Positions 33,390 to 44,299 of a stretch of DNA of 59,679 bases are shown here, in pieces. This DNA comes from Eubacteriales Family XIII. Incertae Sedis bacterium. GTDB taxonomy: Bacteria; Bacillota; Clostridia; Peptostreptococcales; Anaerovoracaceae. Both the position numbers and the translations under genes were made by a program. The notes under the pieces were generated by a model. It made no database searches, was not told the origin of the DNA, and saw nothing but the letters and a program-made list of their open reading frames with translations. The stretch is from positions 1 through 59,679 of the forward strand of contig JAISTX010000047.1 of the NCBI GenBank assembly GCA_031272365.1, given 5' to 3'. Numbering within the stretch: position 1 is the stretch's first letter; each line of letters starts with the position of its first letter.

Positions 33390-34571
33390 ATGACAGAAGC
33401 AGTGATAGTCGGAGCAGCCAGGACACCCATCGGGAAATTTGGCGGGTCGCTGAAGGATATCCCGGCCGCGGAGCTCGGCGCCATCGCCGTGAAGGCCGCG
33501 CTGGAGCGCGCGAAGGTCGCCCCGGACAAGGTCGACGAGCTCCTCTTCGGATGCGTCCTGCAGGGCGCGCTCGGCCAGAACGTCGCGCGGCAGGTCAGCA
33601 TGAAGGCGGGCATCCCGCAGGAAGTGCCGTCGATGACGATCAACAAGGTCTGCGGCAGCGGCCTGAGGACGGTCGGCCTCGCGGCGCAGGTCGTCAAGGC
33701 CGGGGACGCGGACGTCGTCGTGGTCGGCGGCTGCGAGAACATGAGCCAGACGGCGTACGCGCTGCCGGCGGGCCGCTGGGGCGCGCGCATGAACAACACC
33801 CAGCTCGTGGACATGATGGTCAACGACGGGCTGACGGACGTCTTCAACCACTACCATATGGGCATCACGGCGGAGAACGTCGCCGAGAAATACCAGATCA
33901 CGCGGGAGGACGTCGACAAATTCGCCGTCTGGTCGCAGAACAAGGCGCAGGAGGCGATCGAGTCCGGCCGCCTCGACGACGAGATTGTGCCCGTCTCCAT
34001 CCCGCAGCGCAAAGGCGACCCGGTCGTGTTCGCGCGCGACGAACACTACACGAAGGATTCGTCGGTCGAGAAGATCGCGAAGCTGAAGCCGGCCTTCAAG
34101 CCGGACGGCGGCGTCGTCACGGCGGCCAACGCGTCGGGCATCAACGACGCGGGCGCGGCGCTCGTCGTGGCCTCCAAGGCGTACGCGGAGAAAAACGGCC
34201 TGCCTATCCTCGCGGCGATCAAGTCCTACGCATCCGCCGGCGTCGACCCGGCCATCATGGGCATCGGGCCCGTCCCCGCGTCGAAGAAGGCGCTGGAGAA
34301 GGCGGGGCTCACGATCGACGACATCGACTTGGTCGAGGCCAACGAGGCGTTCGCCACGCAGGCGCTCGCGGTCGGCAGGGACCTGGGCATCCCGGACGAG
34401 AAGCTCAACGTCAACGGCGGGGCCATCGCGCTCGGCCACCCGATCGGCGCATCGGGCGCACGCATCCTCATCACGCTGCTCTACGAGATGCAGAAGCGGG
34501 ACGCGAAGCGCGGCCTGGCGACGCTCTGCATAGGCGGCGGCATGGGCACGGCGCTGATCGTCGAGCGGTAG
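33390..34571 (+). CDS. Acetyl-CoA acetyltransferase (thiolase)
   Basis: The protein has 393 residues. The nucleophile Cys88 is in [35 protein letters not shown] and CIGGGMGTA complete the active site. It condenses two acetyl-CoA to acetoacetyl-CoA, the first step of butyrate synthesis, or runs the reverse. With its own strong promoter and ribosome site this is probably the housekeeping copy, as opposed to the operon copy at 15791. Stop TAG. Confidence 0.94.
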   Translation: MTEAVIVGAARTPIGKFGGSLKDIPAAELGAIAVKAALERAKVAPDKVDELLFGCVLQGALGQNVARQVSMKAGIPQEVPSMTINKVCGSGLRTVGLAAQVVKAGDADVVVVGGCENMSQTAYALPAGRWGARMNNTQLVDMMVNDGLTDVFNHYHMGITAENVAEKYQITREDVDKFAVWSQNKAQEAIESGRLDDEIVPVSIPQRKGDPVVFARDEHYTKDSSVEKIAKLKPAFKPDGGVVTAANASGINDAGAALVVASKAYAEKNGLPILAAIKSYASAGVDPAIMGIGPVPASKKALEKAGLTIDDIDLVEANEAFATQALAVGRDLGIPDEKLNVNGGAIALGHPIGASGARILITLLYEMQKRDAKRGLATLCIGGGMGTALIVER

Positions 34572-34583
34572 TCAAAGGGGCCT

Positions 34584-35279
34584 ATGGACAACGGAAAAGA
34601 ACGAATAAAAATTTTGAAAGACGGCCCGTACATGGTGACGGGCGAGGTTCCGGTCTACGTCGAGCGCATCGTGCCCGACGAGGACGGCAACGGCGAGCAC
34701 TACGAAAAGACAACAGAATACCCGCCTGGCGCGTGTGTCTGCCTCTGCCGTTGCGGGCACACGCAAACCCGGCCGCTCTGCGACGGCACGCACAAGGAGG
34801 TCGGCTTCACGGCCGTGGAGACCGCGAGCCGAGCGTGCTATTGCGACACCGCGCGCGTCTACGAGGGCGAGACGATCGATCTGCTCGACCGTCCGGAGCT
34901 CTGCGTGCGCGCGCGGTTTTGCGACCGCTTCGAAAACGCGTGGCGGCTGACGCTGAAGTCCTCGGAGGCGCACCCCGAAAACGAGGAGCGCGCGATCTAC
35001 GAGGCGAACCACTGCCCCGGCGGGCGGATCACGGTGCGCAAATGCGGCATCGAGGTCGAGCCGGAGCTGCCGCGCGAGATCGGCCTGCTCGAGGACGTCT
35101 ACTACGACACGAGGGGCCCGATCTACGTCAAGGGCGGCATCACGATCGAGAGCGCGGACGGCACGGAGTACGAGACGCGCAACCGCCGCAGCCTCTGCCG
35201 TTGCGGGGAGACCCGCAACCAGCCCTTCTGCGACGGCACCCACCTTCACCAGAAACACATGAAAGGCTTAGACGATTAG
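34584..35279 (+). CDS. Double CDGSH iron-sulfur protein
   Basis: The protein has 231 residues. Two CDGSH-type [2Fe-2S] motifs are seen, CRCGHTQTRPLCDGTH (about 55-70) and CRCGETRNQPFCDGTH near the C-terminus, each with three Cys and one His. Between them lies a middle domain with CVRARFCDRFENAW and NHCPGGRI that resembles the divergent iron-sulfur cluster domain often fused to CDGSH. It is a likely electron-transfer or redox-sensing protein in the cytoplasm; no partner is evident. It lies between a thiolase gene and glnS. Stop TAG. Confidence 0.9.
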   Translation: MDNGKERIKILKDGPYMVTGEVPVYVERIVPDEDGNGEHYEKTTEYPPGACVCLCRCGHTQTRPLCDGTHKEVGFTAVETASRACYCDTARVYEGETIDLLDRPELCVRARFCDRFENAWRLTLKSSEAHPENEERAIYEANHCPGGRITVRKCGIEVEPELPREIGLLEDVYYDTRGPIYVKGGITIESADGTEYETRNRRSLCRCGETRNQPFCDGTHLHQKHMKGLDD

Positions 35280-35285
35280 AAGACC

Positions 35286-36898
<1,613 letters not shown>

Positions 36899-36911
<13 letters not shown>

Positions 36912-37468
36912 ACGTCTTCTTGACGGGCGAGCGCGGCGTCGGCAAGTCGACGGCGATCGCGCGCTTCGCCGCCACGCTCGATTTCACGCCGGCGGGCTTC
37001 CGCACGTTCCCGCTGCCGTTGGAGGGCGCGGGCAGGGACTGCGTCTGCATCGCGGCGTACGGCGCCCCGCCGGGGGATCTGGCCGTGCCGGGGCAGGGCA
37101 ATGGCGTCGTGGCCATCCGGAACCGGGACGCCTTCAAGATGGAGGTCTTCCCCGCGGCTTTCGACACCGTCGGCGCGCGGGTCCTGCGGGAGGGGCGCAG
37201 CTCCGGCGCGCGGCTCGTCGTCATGGACGAGCTCGGCTTCATGGAGAGCGGCGCGGCAGCGTTCCAGGAGGAGGTGCGGCTGTGCTTGGGCGCGGACGTG
37301 CCGGTGCTCGGCGTCCTGAAGAAAGCGCTGCCCCCGGGCGGGTTCGGCGGCGGCAACGCGCGCACCGCCTTCCTCGAAAGCGTCCGGGCGCGGGGGGACG
37401 TCCGCGTGCTCGAGGTCACGGAAGCCAACCGCGAAAAAATATTTCGCCAGTTGTGCGAAATGTTCTAA
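36899..37468 (+). CDS. THEP1-type nucleoside-triphosphatase
   Basis: The protein has 189 residues. The P-loop GERGVGKST is at residues 10-18 and the Walker B-like [12 protein letters not shown] near residue 105, the layout of the NTPase_1 (THEP1) family. These hydrolyse NTPs, with unclear physiological targets. The ATG overlaps the end of glnS. A TATAAT box and the ECF importer genes follow. A longer open frame upstream lies inside glnS and is ignored. Confidence 0.8.
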
Positions 37469-37497
37469 GTGCAACAGAATTTCCTCGCGATACCTTT

Positions 37498-37503
37498 TAT
37501 AAT
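37498..37503 (+). promoter_or_regulatory. -10 box of the ECF importer operon
   Basis: TATAAT lies nine bases before the ATG at 37513, leaving a leader of only two or three bases and no ribosome site. The -35 region is weak. Confidence 0.5.
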
Positions 37504-37512
37504 CTACTGGAC

Positions 37513-38061
37513 ATGTTGAAACCTTTTTCAATCTATGACCTCATCATCATCGCCGTCATGGCCTCGGTCGGCGTTGCGATCAAGCCTGTGCTCGCGACCA
37601 CCGTGAAAGTGGTCACCGAGGGGTTGGTTCCGGGGGGCTCGCTCGTGGGCGGCCTGTATATGATGTGGATCGTGCTCGCGTTTGCGATCACGGGCAAGGT
37701 GGGCGCGGCGACGCTCGCCGGCATCGTGCAGGCGCTCATGGTCATGCTGCTCGGCATCCCGGGCTCGCACGGCGCGTGGACGCTGCTCACGTACACCGGG
37801 CCCGGCCTTGCGGTCGACGCTTTGATGTTATTGACGCTTCGCTTCTCCGGGCGGGAGTTTGACCGGCTTGCCGCGTTCTTCGCGGGCCTCGCCGCCAACG
37901 TCTGCGGGACCTGGCTCGTGAACATCGTGCTTTTCCAGCTGCCGCATCTGTTCGTCGCGCTGATCCTCACGGCCGCGGCGCTGTCGGGCGGCGCCGGCGG
38001 GCTGCTTGCCTGGGGGCTGTACAGGGTGGCAAAGAAATACCGGCTGGTGAGGAGGACATGA
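37513..38061 (+). CDS. ECF transporter S component (substrate-binding membrane subunit)
   Basis: The protein has 182 residues with about five or six membrane segments, the size of an EcfS protein. It starts operon-fashion before two ATPases and a T component. The short N-terminus MLKPFSIYDLIIIAVMASVGVAI fits the helix that contacts EcfT. The vitamin or metal it binds cannot be told from sequence. Its stop overlaps an ATG of the next gene (38058-38061). Confidence 0.78.
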   Translation: MLKPFSIYDLIIIAVMASVGVAIKPVLATTVKVVTEGLVPGGSLVGGLYMMWIVLAFAITGKVGAATLAGIVQALMVMLLGIPGSHGAWTLLTYTGPGLAVDALMLLTLRFSGREFDRLAAFFAGLAANVCGTWLVNIVLFQLPHLFVALILTAAALSGGAGGLLAWGLYRVAKKYRLVRRT

Positions 38062-38063
38062 AC

Positions 38064-38588
38064 ATGGCAGAGAAGAAGAAACGAACGATCATCCTGTTGT
38101 GCGTCGTCGTGGCGCTGGCCGTTTTGCTGGTGGGCCTCGTGCTCGCCTGGCGGGCGTCCACGGGCGACGTGGTCAGCGACGGCACGCTGCGCCTGACGGC
38201 CGGGGACACGCCGCTGAAGACCTACACCTACGAGGAGATCTGCGCCTTCCCCACCGCCTCCGTCGAGAAGACGATCACGTCGAGCAAGGAGGCGGACGAG
38301 AGCGGCGTCTTCACGGGCGTCCCGCTCGAGCTGCTCCTCGACGACGCGGATCCTGGCTGGCGGGGCAAGTACACGGAGTTCCTCTTCCACGCCTCGGACG
38401 GCTTCGTCGCGTCGGTCTTCTTGTCGGACATCGAAAAGGGGGAGAACGTGCTCGTCGTCTACGAGAAGGACGGCGCGCCGCTCCCGGGGCCGGAGGAAGG
38501 CGGCAAGGGGCCGCTGCGCATCGTGGTCGCCGACGACCCGTTCGGCAACCGTTCCGCCTATCTGCTGACGGGCGTGGAGGCGCTATGA
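38064..38588 (+). CDS. Membrane-anchored protein with sulfite-oxidase-like (molybdopterin-fold) domain
   Basis: The protein has 174 residues from the ATG at 38064, which has GGAGG at the right distance; the ATG at 38058 is too close to it. A single membrane anchor (residues 8-28) is followed by a small extracytoplasmic domain. Stretches such as KTYTYEEICAFPTASVEKTI and VFTGVPLELLLDDA recall the Oxidored_molyb fold, but it lacks the Cys that binds molybdenum, so it is probably a binding protein rather than an enzyme. It lies within the ECF operon and may help capture the substrate. Confidence 0.6.
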   Translation: MAEKKKRTIILLCVVVALAVLLVGLVLAWRASTGDVVSDGTLRLTAGDTPLKTYTYEEICAFPTASVEKTITSSKEADESGVFTGVPLELLLDDADPGWRGKYTEFLFHASDGFVASVFLSDIEKGENVLVVYEKDGAPLPGPEEGGKGPLRIVVADDPFGNRSAYLLTGVEAL

Positions 38589-39289
38589 TCGACATCCGGG
38601 GCCTGACATTTTCCTATGACAATAGTGAGCCTGATGGGCAGGCGCAGACCGGCGGCGCGCCCGCCCTGGAGGGCGTCACCCTGCGCGTCGAAGACGGCGC
38701 GCTCTGCGTGCTGATCGGCCCGTCGGGCTGCGGCAAGACGACGCTGTGCCGCTGCATCACGGGCGTGATACCGAAGATCATGAAGGGGGCGATGGAAGGG
38801 AGCGTCTCGGCGGATGCCGCTACGGGCTATGTCTTCCAGGAGCCGGACCACCAGATCGTGATGACGGCGGTGGAGGACGACCTCGCCTTCGGCCCGGAAA
38901 ACCTCTGCGTGCCGCCGGGGGAGATCCGCGCGCGCGTCTCGGAGGTGGCCGCGCAGACGGGGCTTTCGGGCATGGAGCTGCGCGACCCGCTCACGCTGTC
39001 GGGCGGCGAAAAGCAGCGGCTTGCCATCGGGGGCGTGCTCGCCATGCGCCCGGACGTGCTCGTGTTCGACGAGCCCGCGAGCGCGCTGGACGGGCCGGGC
39101 CGGGAGGCTTTCGCGCGGATGGCGAAGGCGCTGAAAGCCGCCGGGAAGACCGTGGTCGTCTGCGAGCACGATTTTGAATTCCTCGATTTCGCGGACCAGT
39201 GGGTGCTCATGAAGGACGGCCGCGTGCTGTGCGCGGCGCCGCCTGCGGAGGTGCCGCCCGCGCTGCTGGAGGAAGAGCTATGGCGCTGA
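38585..39289 (+). CDS. ECF transporter ATPase (EcfA1)
   Basis: The protein has 234 residues. Walker A is GPSGCGKTT, the Q-loop VFQEPDHQIV is of the ECF type, the signature is LSGGEKQRL, and Walker B is VLVFDEPASALD. It energises vitamin or metal uptake as a heterodimer with the ATPase half of the next protein. The start overlaps the previous stop (ATGA at 38585-38588). The end overlaps the next gene by ten bases. Confidence 0.9.
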   Translation: MIDIRGLTFSYDNSEPDGQAQTGGAPALEGVTLRVEDGALCVLIGPSGCGKTTLCRCITGVIPKIMKGAMEGSVSADAATGYVFQEPDHQIVMTAVEDDLAFGPENLCVPPGEIRARVSEVAAQTGLSGMELRDPLTLSGGEKQRLAIGGVLAMRPDVLVFDEPASALDGPGREAFARMAKALKAAGKTVVVCEHDFEFLDFADQWVLMKDGRVLCAAPPAEVPPALLEEELWR

Positions 39290-40689
39290 CGGCGGAAAAC
39301 GTGCGCTTTTCCTGGCCGGGGGCGGCGGTCCTGGACGGCTTCTCCGCGTCGTTCGAGCGCGGGCGGATCACAGCGGTCACCGGGCCGAACGGCTGCGGCA
39401 AGACGACGCTCGCGAACCTGCTCGTCTCCGTGCTGAAACCGGAGGGCGGCGCGGTGCTGCTCGACGGCGAGCCCGTAAACCGGATGGGGCTCACGGAGGC
39501 GGGGCGGCGCATCGGGCTCGTGATGCAAAACCCGGAGCGGCAGATGTTCACCACCAGCGTCCGCGAGGAGATCGAATATGGCCTGAGAAACGACGGCCTG
39601 CCCGACCAGGAGATCGAGGCGCGCCGCCGCGACGGCCTCGCGGCCTTCGGGCTCGCGGGCCTTGACGAGCGCTTCCCCTTCGAGCTCAGCGGCGGGGAGA
39701 AGCAGCGCGTCGTGCTCGCGGCGGTGACGGCAAGGCGCCCCGAATACCTCGTGCTCGACGAACCGACGTCCGCCCTCGACCGCGGCCTGCGCCGCCGGCT
39801 CGGGGGGATGCTGCGCCGGCTCGCGGACGAGGACGGCGTCGGCGTCGTGCTCATCAGCCACGACGCGCGCTTTGTCGAGGAGTACGCGGACAGCCTGGTC
39901 CGGATGGACAAGGCGGGTGCGCCGGGTGCGCCGGCAGCCCCCCAGGCGCAAGCAGACGCCGGGTGCGCGCCCGCGCCGGGCAGCCCTCTGCGCCGCCTCG
40001 ACCCGCGCACGAAGCTGTTCATGATGGCGCTTTCGTCCGCCCTCGCGGTCGTCTCGGAGAGCCTGCCCTTCCTCGCCGCCCTGCTCATCCTGACCCTCGC
40101 CGCGCTCGTCATCGGCGGCGCGGACCTACTGCGCATGTTCGCCCGTTGCCGCGCGCTCTTCGTGGTCATCGCGGCGCTCTTCGTGATACAGACGTTCCTG
40201 TCGGGCAGGGGGGTCCAGGCGGGTGCCCTGTTTGCGGCCGTGCTCGCGCTGCGGCTCCTCGTCGTCGTCATCTGCGCGCAGCTGCTCCTCGAGGGCGAAA
40301 CGCGGGACTACCTGCTCGCGCTCACGCAGATGCGCATCCCCTACGAGATTGCGTTCATGGTCGCGGTCGGCCTGCATTTCCTGCCGATCCTGCGCAGCGA
40401 GGCGATCTGCGTCTTCCGGGGGATGCAGCTCCGCGGCGCCCGGTTCAAACGCGTCGGGCCCCTGAAGGCGCTGAAGGCCTACGCGGGCCTCTGCCTCCCG
40501 ATCTTCGTCTCCACGCTCAGGCGCGCGGACGAGACAGCGGTCGCGATGGAGCTGCGCGGCTTCCGCTCTGGGCCCGCCCGCACGCAGATGCGCCGGCTCG
40601 CGCTCACAAAAAAAGACATAGCCGTGATGGCAGCCTGGGCGGCCTGTGTTTTTGCGCTGTATTTTGCTATAATGTTCCGGGTTGTATAG
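39280..40689 (+). CDS. Fused ECF ATPase and T component (EcfA2-EcfT)
   Basis: The protein has 469 residues. The first 205 form an ABC ATPase with GPNGCGKTT, QNPERQMF, LSGGEKQRV and LVLDEPTSALD. An Ala/Pro/Gly-rich linker (about 210-235) leads to an EcfT domain with membrane helices and the coupling motif MELRGFRSG. EcfA and EcfT are usually separate chains; here they are one, which fixes their ratio. It probably pairs with EcfA1 and the S component encoded just upstream. The stop is TAG, followed closely by a methyltransferase gene. Confidence 0.88.
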   Translation: MALTAENVRFSWPGAAVLDGFSASFERGRITAVTGPNGCGKTTLANLLVSVLKPEGGAVLLDGEPVNRMGLTEAGRRIGLVMQNPERQMFTTSVREEIEYGLRNDGLPDQEIEARRRDGLAAFGLAGLDERFPFELSGGEKQRVVLAAVTARRPEYLVLDEPTSALDRGLRRRLGGMLRRLADEDGVGVVLISHDARFVEEYADSLVRMDKAGAPGAPAAPQAQADAGCAPAPGSPLRRLDPRTKLFMMALSSALAVVSESLPFLAALLILTLAALVIGGADLLRMFARCRALFVVIAALFVIQTFLSGRGVQAGALFAAVLALRLLVVVICAQLLLEGETRDYLLALTQMRIPYEIAFMVAVGLHFLPILRSEAICVFRGMQLRGARFKRVGPLKALKAYAGLCLPIFVSTLRRADETAVAMELRGFRSGPARTQMRRLALTKKDIAVMAAWAACVFALYFAIMFRVV

Positions 40690-40709
40690 AAGGGGGGAAG
40701 AAAGGCAAT

Positions 40710-41477
40710 ATGCTGTTTCAATGGACTGACGAAAAATTGGACTGGTACGTGCGCGCGTCGCGCGCCTCGGGTTTCCACGCGAGGCTCGCGGACTACATCC
40801 GCCCGTACCTCGACGGCCGCGACGCGGTCTGCGACTTCGGCTGCGGCCCGGGCCTGCTCGGCCTGGCGCTCGCCCCGGACGTGCGCGAGGTCACGGCGGT
40901 CGACATCTCGCCGGAGGCGATCGGGTTCCTGGCGCGGGAGCTCCGGGAGGAAGGCCCCGGGAATCTGCGCGCCGTCTGCGCGGACGCGGGGGAAGCGGCG
41001 GCGTCCCTCCCCGCGTACGACGTCGCGCTGCTCTGCTTCTTCGGCGGCCCAGGCTCGCTCCTGAAAACGATCTATGACCGGGCGGGCCGGCTCACGGTCT
41101 GCATGATGCACGGCGCCGAGACGCCGGGGAAGCCGAGCAAGCTCAGCGGCTTCGTCCACCGGAAGCACGCGGAGGAGATGGCGGCCTTCCTCGAGGGCGA
41201 AGACATCCCCTTCCAGAAGGAGACCCTCTGCCTGGACTTCAGCCAGCCGCTCCGCTCGGAGGGCGAGGCGCGGTCCTTCTTCGAAGCCTACGCGACGGCG
41301 GGCGACCGGACCATGACCCCCGCCGAGCTGGAAAGCCGCCTGGCGCAGCAGCTCGCCTGGCTCGAAAAGGCGGAAGATCCCGAGTACCCGTACCTCTTCC
41401 CCAGCACGAAAGAAGTGGCCATCTTTATTATTCAAAACGATGTACTATCGCCAAGCCTGACAAGGCAATCCGGCTAA
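40710..41477 (+). CDS. Class I SAM-dependent methyltransferase
   Basis: The protein has 255 residues. Motif I is VCDFGCGPGLLGLAL at about residue 44, and the acidic SAM-binding residue lies in VTAVDISPEAI. The substrate is unknown. It sits 20 bases after the ECF operon on the same strand, with a GAAAGG ribosome site, and may belong to the same transcript. It ends at the boundary of the AT-richer restriction-modification island. Confidence 0.8.
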   Translation: MLFQWTDEKLDWYVRASRASGFHARLADYIRPYLDGRDAVCDFGCGPGLLGLALAPDVREVTAVDISPEAIGFLARELREEGPGNLRAVCADAGEAAASLPAYDVALLCFFGGPGSLLKTIYDRAGRLTVCMMHGAETPGKPSKLSGFVHRKHAEEMAAFLEGEDIPFQKETLCLDFSQPLRSEGEARSFFEAYATAGDRTMTPAELESRLAQQLAWLEKAEDPEYPYLFPSTKEVAIFIIQNDVLSPSLTRQSG

Positions 41478-42208
41478 GAAAAAGAAATCCAGTCCTCGTT
41501 AAACCCGATTGTCACGAGCGTCGCTTCTTTGTCGATCAAGGGGATGGCTGGCAGTTTGAATTTCGAGGCTGACGGCGGCACTTGCTGGATAATCGTGAAC
41601 TGTGAGCCGTGGGGCTGCCAAGTAAACGTGTGTGTATCATCAGATTTCCGAAAGCCCTCAAAATTGCCGCGGTCGTTCTTTTTCCACTCGTATTCGGACG
41701 GCGAAAACTGTGTGAGCTCCGTTTCAAAATAAGTAAAAGTACGACCCTCGATATTGCGAATCAGCACGGCCTCCCGCAAGAGGTTGTACTCGTTTTTCGC
41801 AATATCAAGTCTTGCGTTCCAGATGCTCAACACAGCGTCCCCGGTCTTTTGAATGTCCGCATGAGGATCGGTAATGCCATATGAATAGTCTGGCGAATTG
41901 CGCCCGGATATAATCCTCACAGACGTGGCTCGATGGGGGTTTGCGCTCTGCACGGTCTTGGTCGACCACGCCATTTGATTGAGCGCGACATCAACAATCC
42001 CGACAGGGCTTGCAAAATGCGTACCGCCGATGGCGCCGGCAAACACATCGCCCCAATCATCACCGGTAATGTCCTTTCGGCCTATCGCATAGTAATAGGT
42101 CAGGGACTTCCCCATCTCAACCAGATATTGTAACGGTATTTCTCCAAGAGGGTACAGCGCGGGGGCGGTATTCCTTCTCGCGTCCCGCAGCCTCGGCAGA
42201 TCTGGCAT
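41474..42208 (-). CDS. Probable type II restriction endonuclease partner of the adjacent methyltransferase
   Basis: The protein has 244 residues. I do not recognise the fold, and no clear PD-(D/E)XK motif can be pointed out. The call rests on context: it follows a cytosine-5 methyltransferase on the same strand and starts inside it, behind a strong AAGGAGG ribosome site, overlapping by 92 bases in another frame. Base composition is lower in GC than in the flanking genes, as with transferred restriction-modification systems. It ends in TAG, overlapping the convergent methyltransferase gene at 40710-41477 by four bases. Confidence 0.55.
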   Translation of the reverse strand: MPDLPRLRDARRNTAPALYPLGEIPLQYLVEMGKSLTYYYAIGRKDITGDDWGDVFAGAIGGTHFASPVGIVDVALNQMAWSTKTVQSANPHRATSVRIISGRNSPDYSYGITDPHADIQKTGDAVLSIWNARLDIAKNEYNLLREAVLIRNIEGRTFTYFETELTQFSPSEYEWKKNDRGNFEGFRKSDDTHTFTWQPHGSQFTIIQQVPPSASKFKLPAIPLIDKEATLVTIGFNEDWISFS

Positions 42209-43100
42209 AAAGAACCTCCTTGAGAACTGCTTTGATCATATTTACAGGAACGGCATTCCCCGCCTGCTTTCTTGTTTGCGCATCGGAGCAAACGATCTCG
42301 AACGAATCAGGAAAGCCCTGTAGGCGCAACATTTCCCTGGGCGTCAAACGGCGCTTGCCGTTGACAAGAAGATAGTTGTAGGACGCTCCGGCACGTAGGG
42401 CGCAAGAAAACGGGTGGCTTGATACGTTGCCGCCTACGTTTTCATGCCAAATGGACGGGTAAAACTCGCTTTGATGCTTCTCCATCCGTTTCTTCAAAAT
42501 GTCCTCGCTTGCGAAATGCTTTTTGTCGACTTGGCTATCTTCTTCTAATACGTCAACAAGATTCCCTTTCCCGGTTGGTTTTGGAAATGCGAACCTCGTT
42601 GTTTTCTTCGCAAATCCGACTATGATCGTGCGCTCTCTTTTTTGCGGCAACCCATAGTCCAGGGCATTTAATACAGCTGGATAAACGTCATACCCCAAGG
42701 CTTTCAGTTGTTTGATGATCACATTGAATGTGCGACCGTTGTCATGGGTTTTCAGTTGCTTCACATTTTCCAAAATGAATGCCGACGGTCGCTTCGCATT
42801 CAAAATGCGCACGATCTCAAAGAACAGCGTACCGCGCGTATCCTCAAACCCCATCTGGCTGCCAATAATGCTGAATGGCTGACAAGGAAAGCCGGCAAAG
42901 AGGATGTCGTGATCTGGAACGTCGTTTTCGTTGAGGGTAGTAATATCGCCATAAGGGACAATCCCGTAATTGTGTGCATAGGCTTTTTTTGCGTGTTCAT
43001 CAATCTCACATGCAAAAACGCACGTGCCCCCAAGCTGCGCACCCGCCTGATGGAAGCCGCCAATCCCCGCAAACAAGTCGATAAAAGTAAAGTCGGACAT
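42117..43100 (-). CDS. DNA (cytosine-5-)-methyltransferase
   Basis: The protein has 327 residues. All main motifs are visible: I FIDLFAGIGGFHQAG, IV AGFPCQPFS with the catalytic Cys, VI ENVKQL, VIII QKRERTIIVGF, IX RRLTPREMLRLQGFP and X QAGNAVPV. The target sequence is set by the region between VIII and IX and cannot be read here. It protects the host from the linked nuclease. AAGGAG lies eight bases before the ATG, and TGGTATACT further upstream is a good extended -10 box. AT-richer than the neighbours, so probably acquired. Confidence 0.95.
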   Translation of the reverse strand: MSDFTFIDLFAGIGGFHQAGAQLGGTCVFACEIDEHAKKAYAHNYGIVPYGDITTLNENDVPDHDILFAGFPCQPFSIIGSQMGFEDTRGTLFFEIVRILNAKRPSAFILENVKQLKTHDNGRTFNVIIKQLKALGYDVYPAVLNALDYGLPQKRERTIIVGFAKKTTRFAFPKPTGKGNLVDVLEEDSQVDKKHFASEDILKKRMEKHQSEFYPSIWHENVGGNVSSHPFSCALRAGASYNYLLVNGKRRLTPREMLRLQGFPDSFEIVCSDAQTRKQAGNAVPVNMIKAVLKEVLYARSAEAAGREKEYRPRAVPSWRNTVTISG

Positions 43101-43217
43101 TCGTTTACTCCTTCAAATAGAGTATACCACATGTAAATGTTTTCAATACAAACCTCTCCATTCTCCAATGCGCGGCACAATTCAATATATATAAAAAAAT
43201 AAAGATTCCTATCACTA

Positions 43218-43247
43218 TTTACAAACGGGCGCGGATTGTTGTAAAAT
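43218..43247 (+). promoter_or_regulatory. Probable promoter of the hypothetical membrane protein gene
   Basis: TTTACA (43218-43223), 18 bases, TAAAAT (43242-43247), about 50 bases before the TTG start at 43298. Confidence 0.5.
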
Positions 43248-43297
43248 TTCTGTAATATATTTCGCTGTGTCAACAGGGGTGGATTGGAGAGGTCGCC

Positions 43298-44299
43298 TTG
43301 GATTCGAAGCAGACTGGAAGATGGGGTTTGTGGGGTGCGTGGCCGAACGCGTTTGATCCGGATGCGGATGCGTTCGGGTTCTATGCGCGGTACGTGAACG
43401 AGGGCAACGGCGGCTTCCTGCCGCTCGCCCGCGCGAAGCGGCTCATGTTCGGCGGCTTGGCGGGGTTCGCCGGGCTGGGCATGCTCCTGGCCGTTTCCGG
43501 CACAATGCAGAGCGCCGGGATGCTCGCCTTTTTCCTGGCGGTCGTGGCCCTCGGGTCGGCCGGGATTTTGCTGTCGGACCGCTGGTTTCCGGACAACCGT
43601 TGCTTCTTCGTCGTCTACGGGGCCGGGGCCGCCGCTTGGAGCTGGGTGTTCCTGATGGTCGGCGTGGGCTTCGGCATCCAGATCGTCGGCGACGGCCGGA
43701 TCGGCGCGGTCGTCATACTGACCCAATGCATGCTGATGTGCGTGATCGTGGCGGGCAGCCTGAAGCGCATCTCCCGGAAAGCGCCCCTGAAACGAACGGC
43801 AAGGGGCAGGGCCGGAATGGCCGGCGCGGCGGCATGCGGGGGCTATGTCGGGGGCATCCTGCTGCCGTGCCTGCTGGCGGGGAAGGCAGCAGGCTCCGTT
43901 TTGGAAATCATCGCGTTTTGCGCGTGCCTGGCGATGTCCGTCATGATGTGGTTCGGGGTCGAGCGGCTGTTCCAGCTGTATTACGCGACAAAGTTTGGGA
44001 TAGAGGTCTGCGATGCCTGGGGGGGCTCGCCGCAGGCGGGCATGGCGGCGGAAAAGAAGCGCTTCGACTGGGGCCCCTTGTACTGCGGGGTTTTGTCCAT
44101 CGTGCTTTACACGGCGCCGCTCGCGGGCCTGTACGCCGCTGCCGTCGGGCTGGTCACCGCGGTATTGGGCAGGGCGGAGTTCGACGTCCGGGCGGGCCTG
44201 GTCAGCTGCGCCGCCGGCCTGTTGGTGTGCCTTCTGATGCTGCTCGGCGGGCACTGGGGGTTTGCGTTCTTCGGGTTCGATTTTGCACGGATTCAATAA
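43298..44299 (+). CDS. Hypothetical polytopic membrane protein
   Basis: The protein has 333 residues with about eight hydrophobic segments and no family I recognise. The start is a TTG with GGAGAGG five bases upstream (43286-43292). The N-terminus before the first membrane segment is polar, with Trp and aromatic residues. It ends seven bases inside the convergent Crp-like gene. No function is proposed. Confidence 0.65.
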   Translation: MDSKQTGRWGLWGAWPNAFDPDADAFGFYARYVNEGNGGFLPLARAKRLMFGGLAGFAGLGMLLAVSGTMQSAGMLAFFLAVVALGSAGILLSDRWFPDNRCFFVVYGAGAAAWSWVFLMVGVGFGIQIVGDGRIGAVVILTQCMLMCVIVAGSLKRISRKAPLKRTARGRAGMAGAAACGGYVGGILLPCLLAGKAAGSVLEIIAFCACLAMSVMMWFGVERLFQLYYATKFGIEVCDAWGGSPQAGMAAEKKRFDWGPLYCGVLSIVLYTAPLAGLYAAAVGLVTAVLGRAEFDVRAGLVSCAAGLLVCLLMLLGGHWGFAFFGFDFARIQ

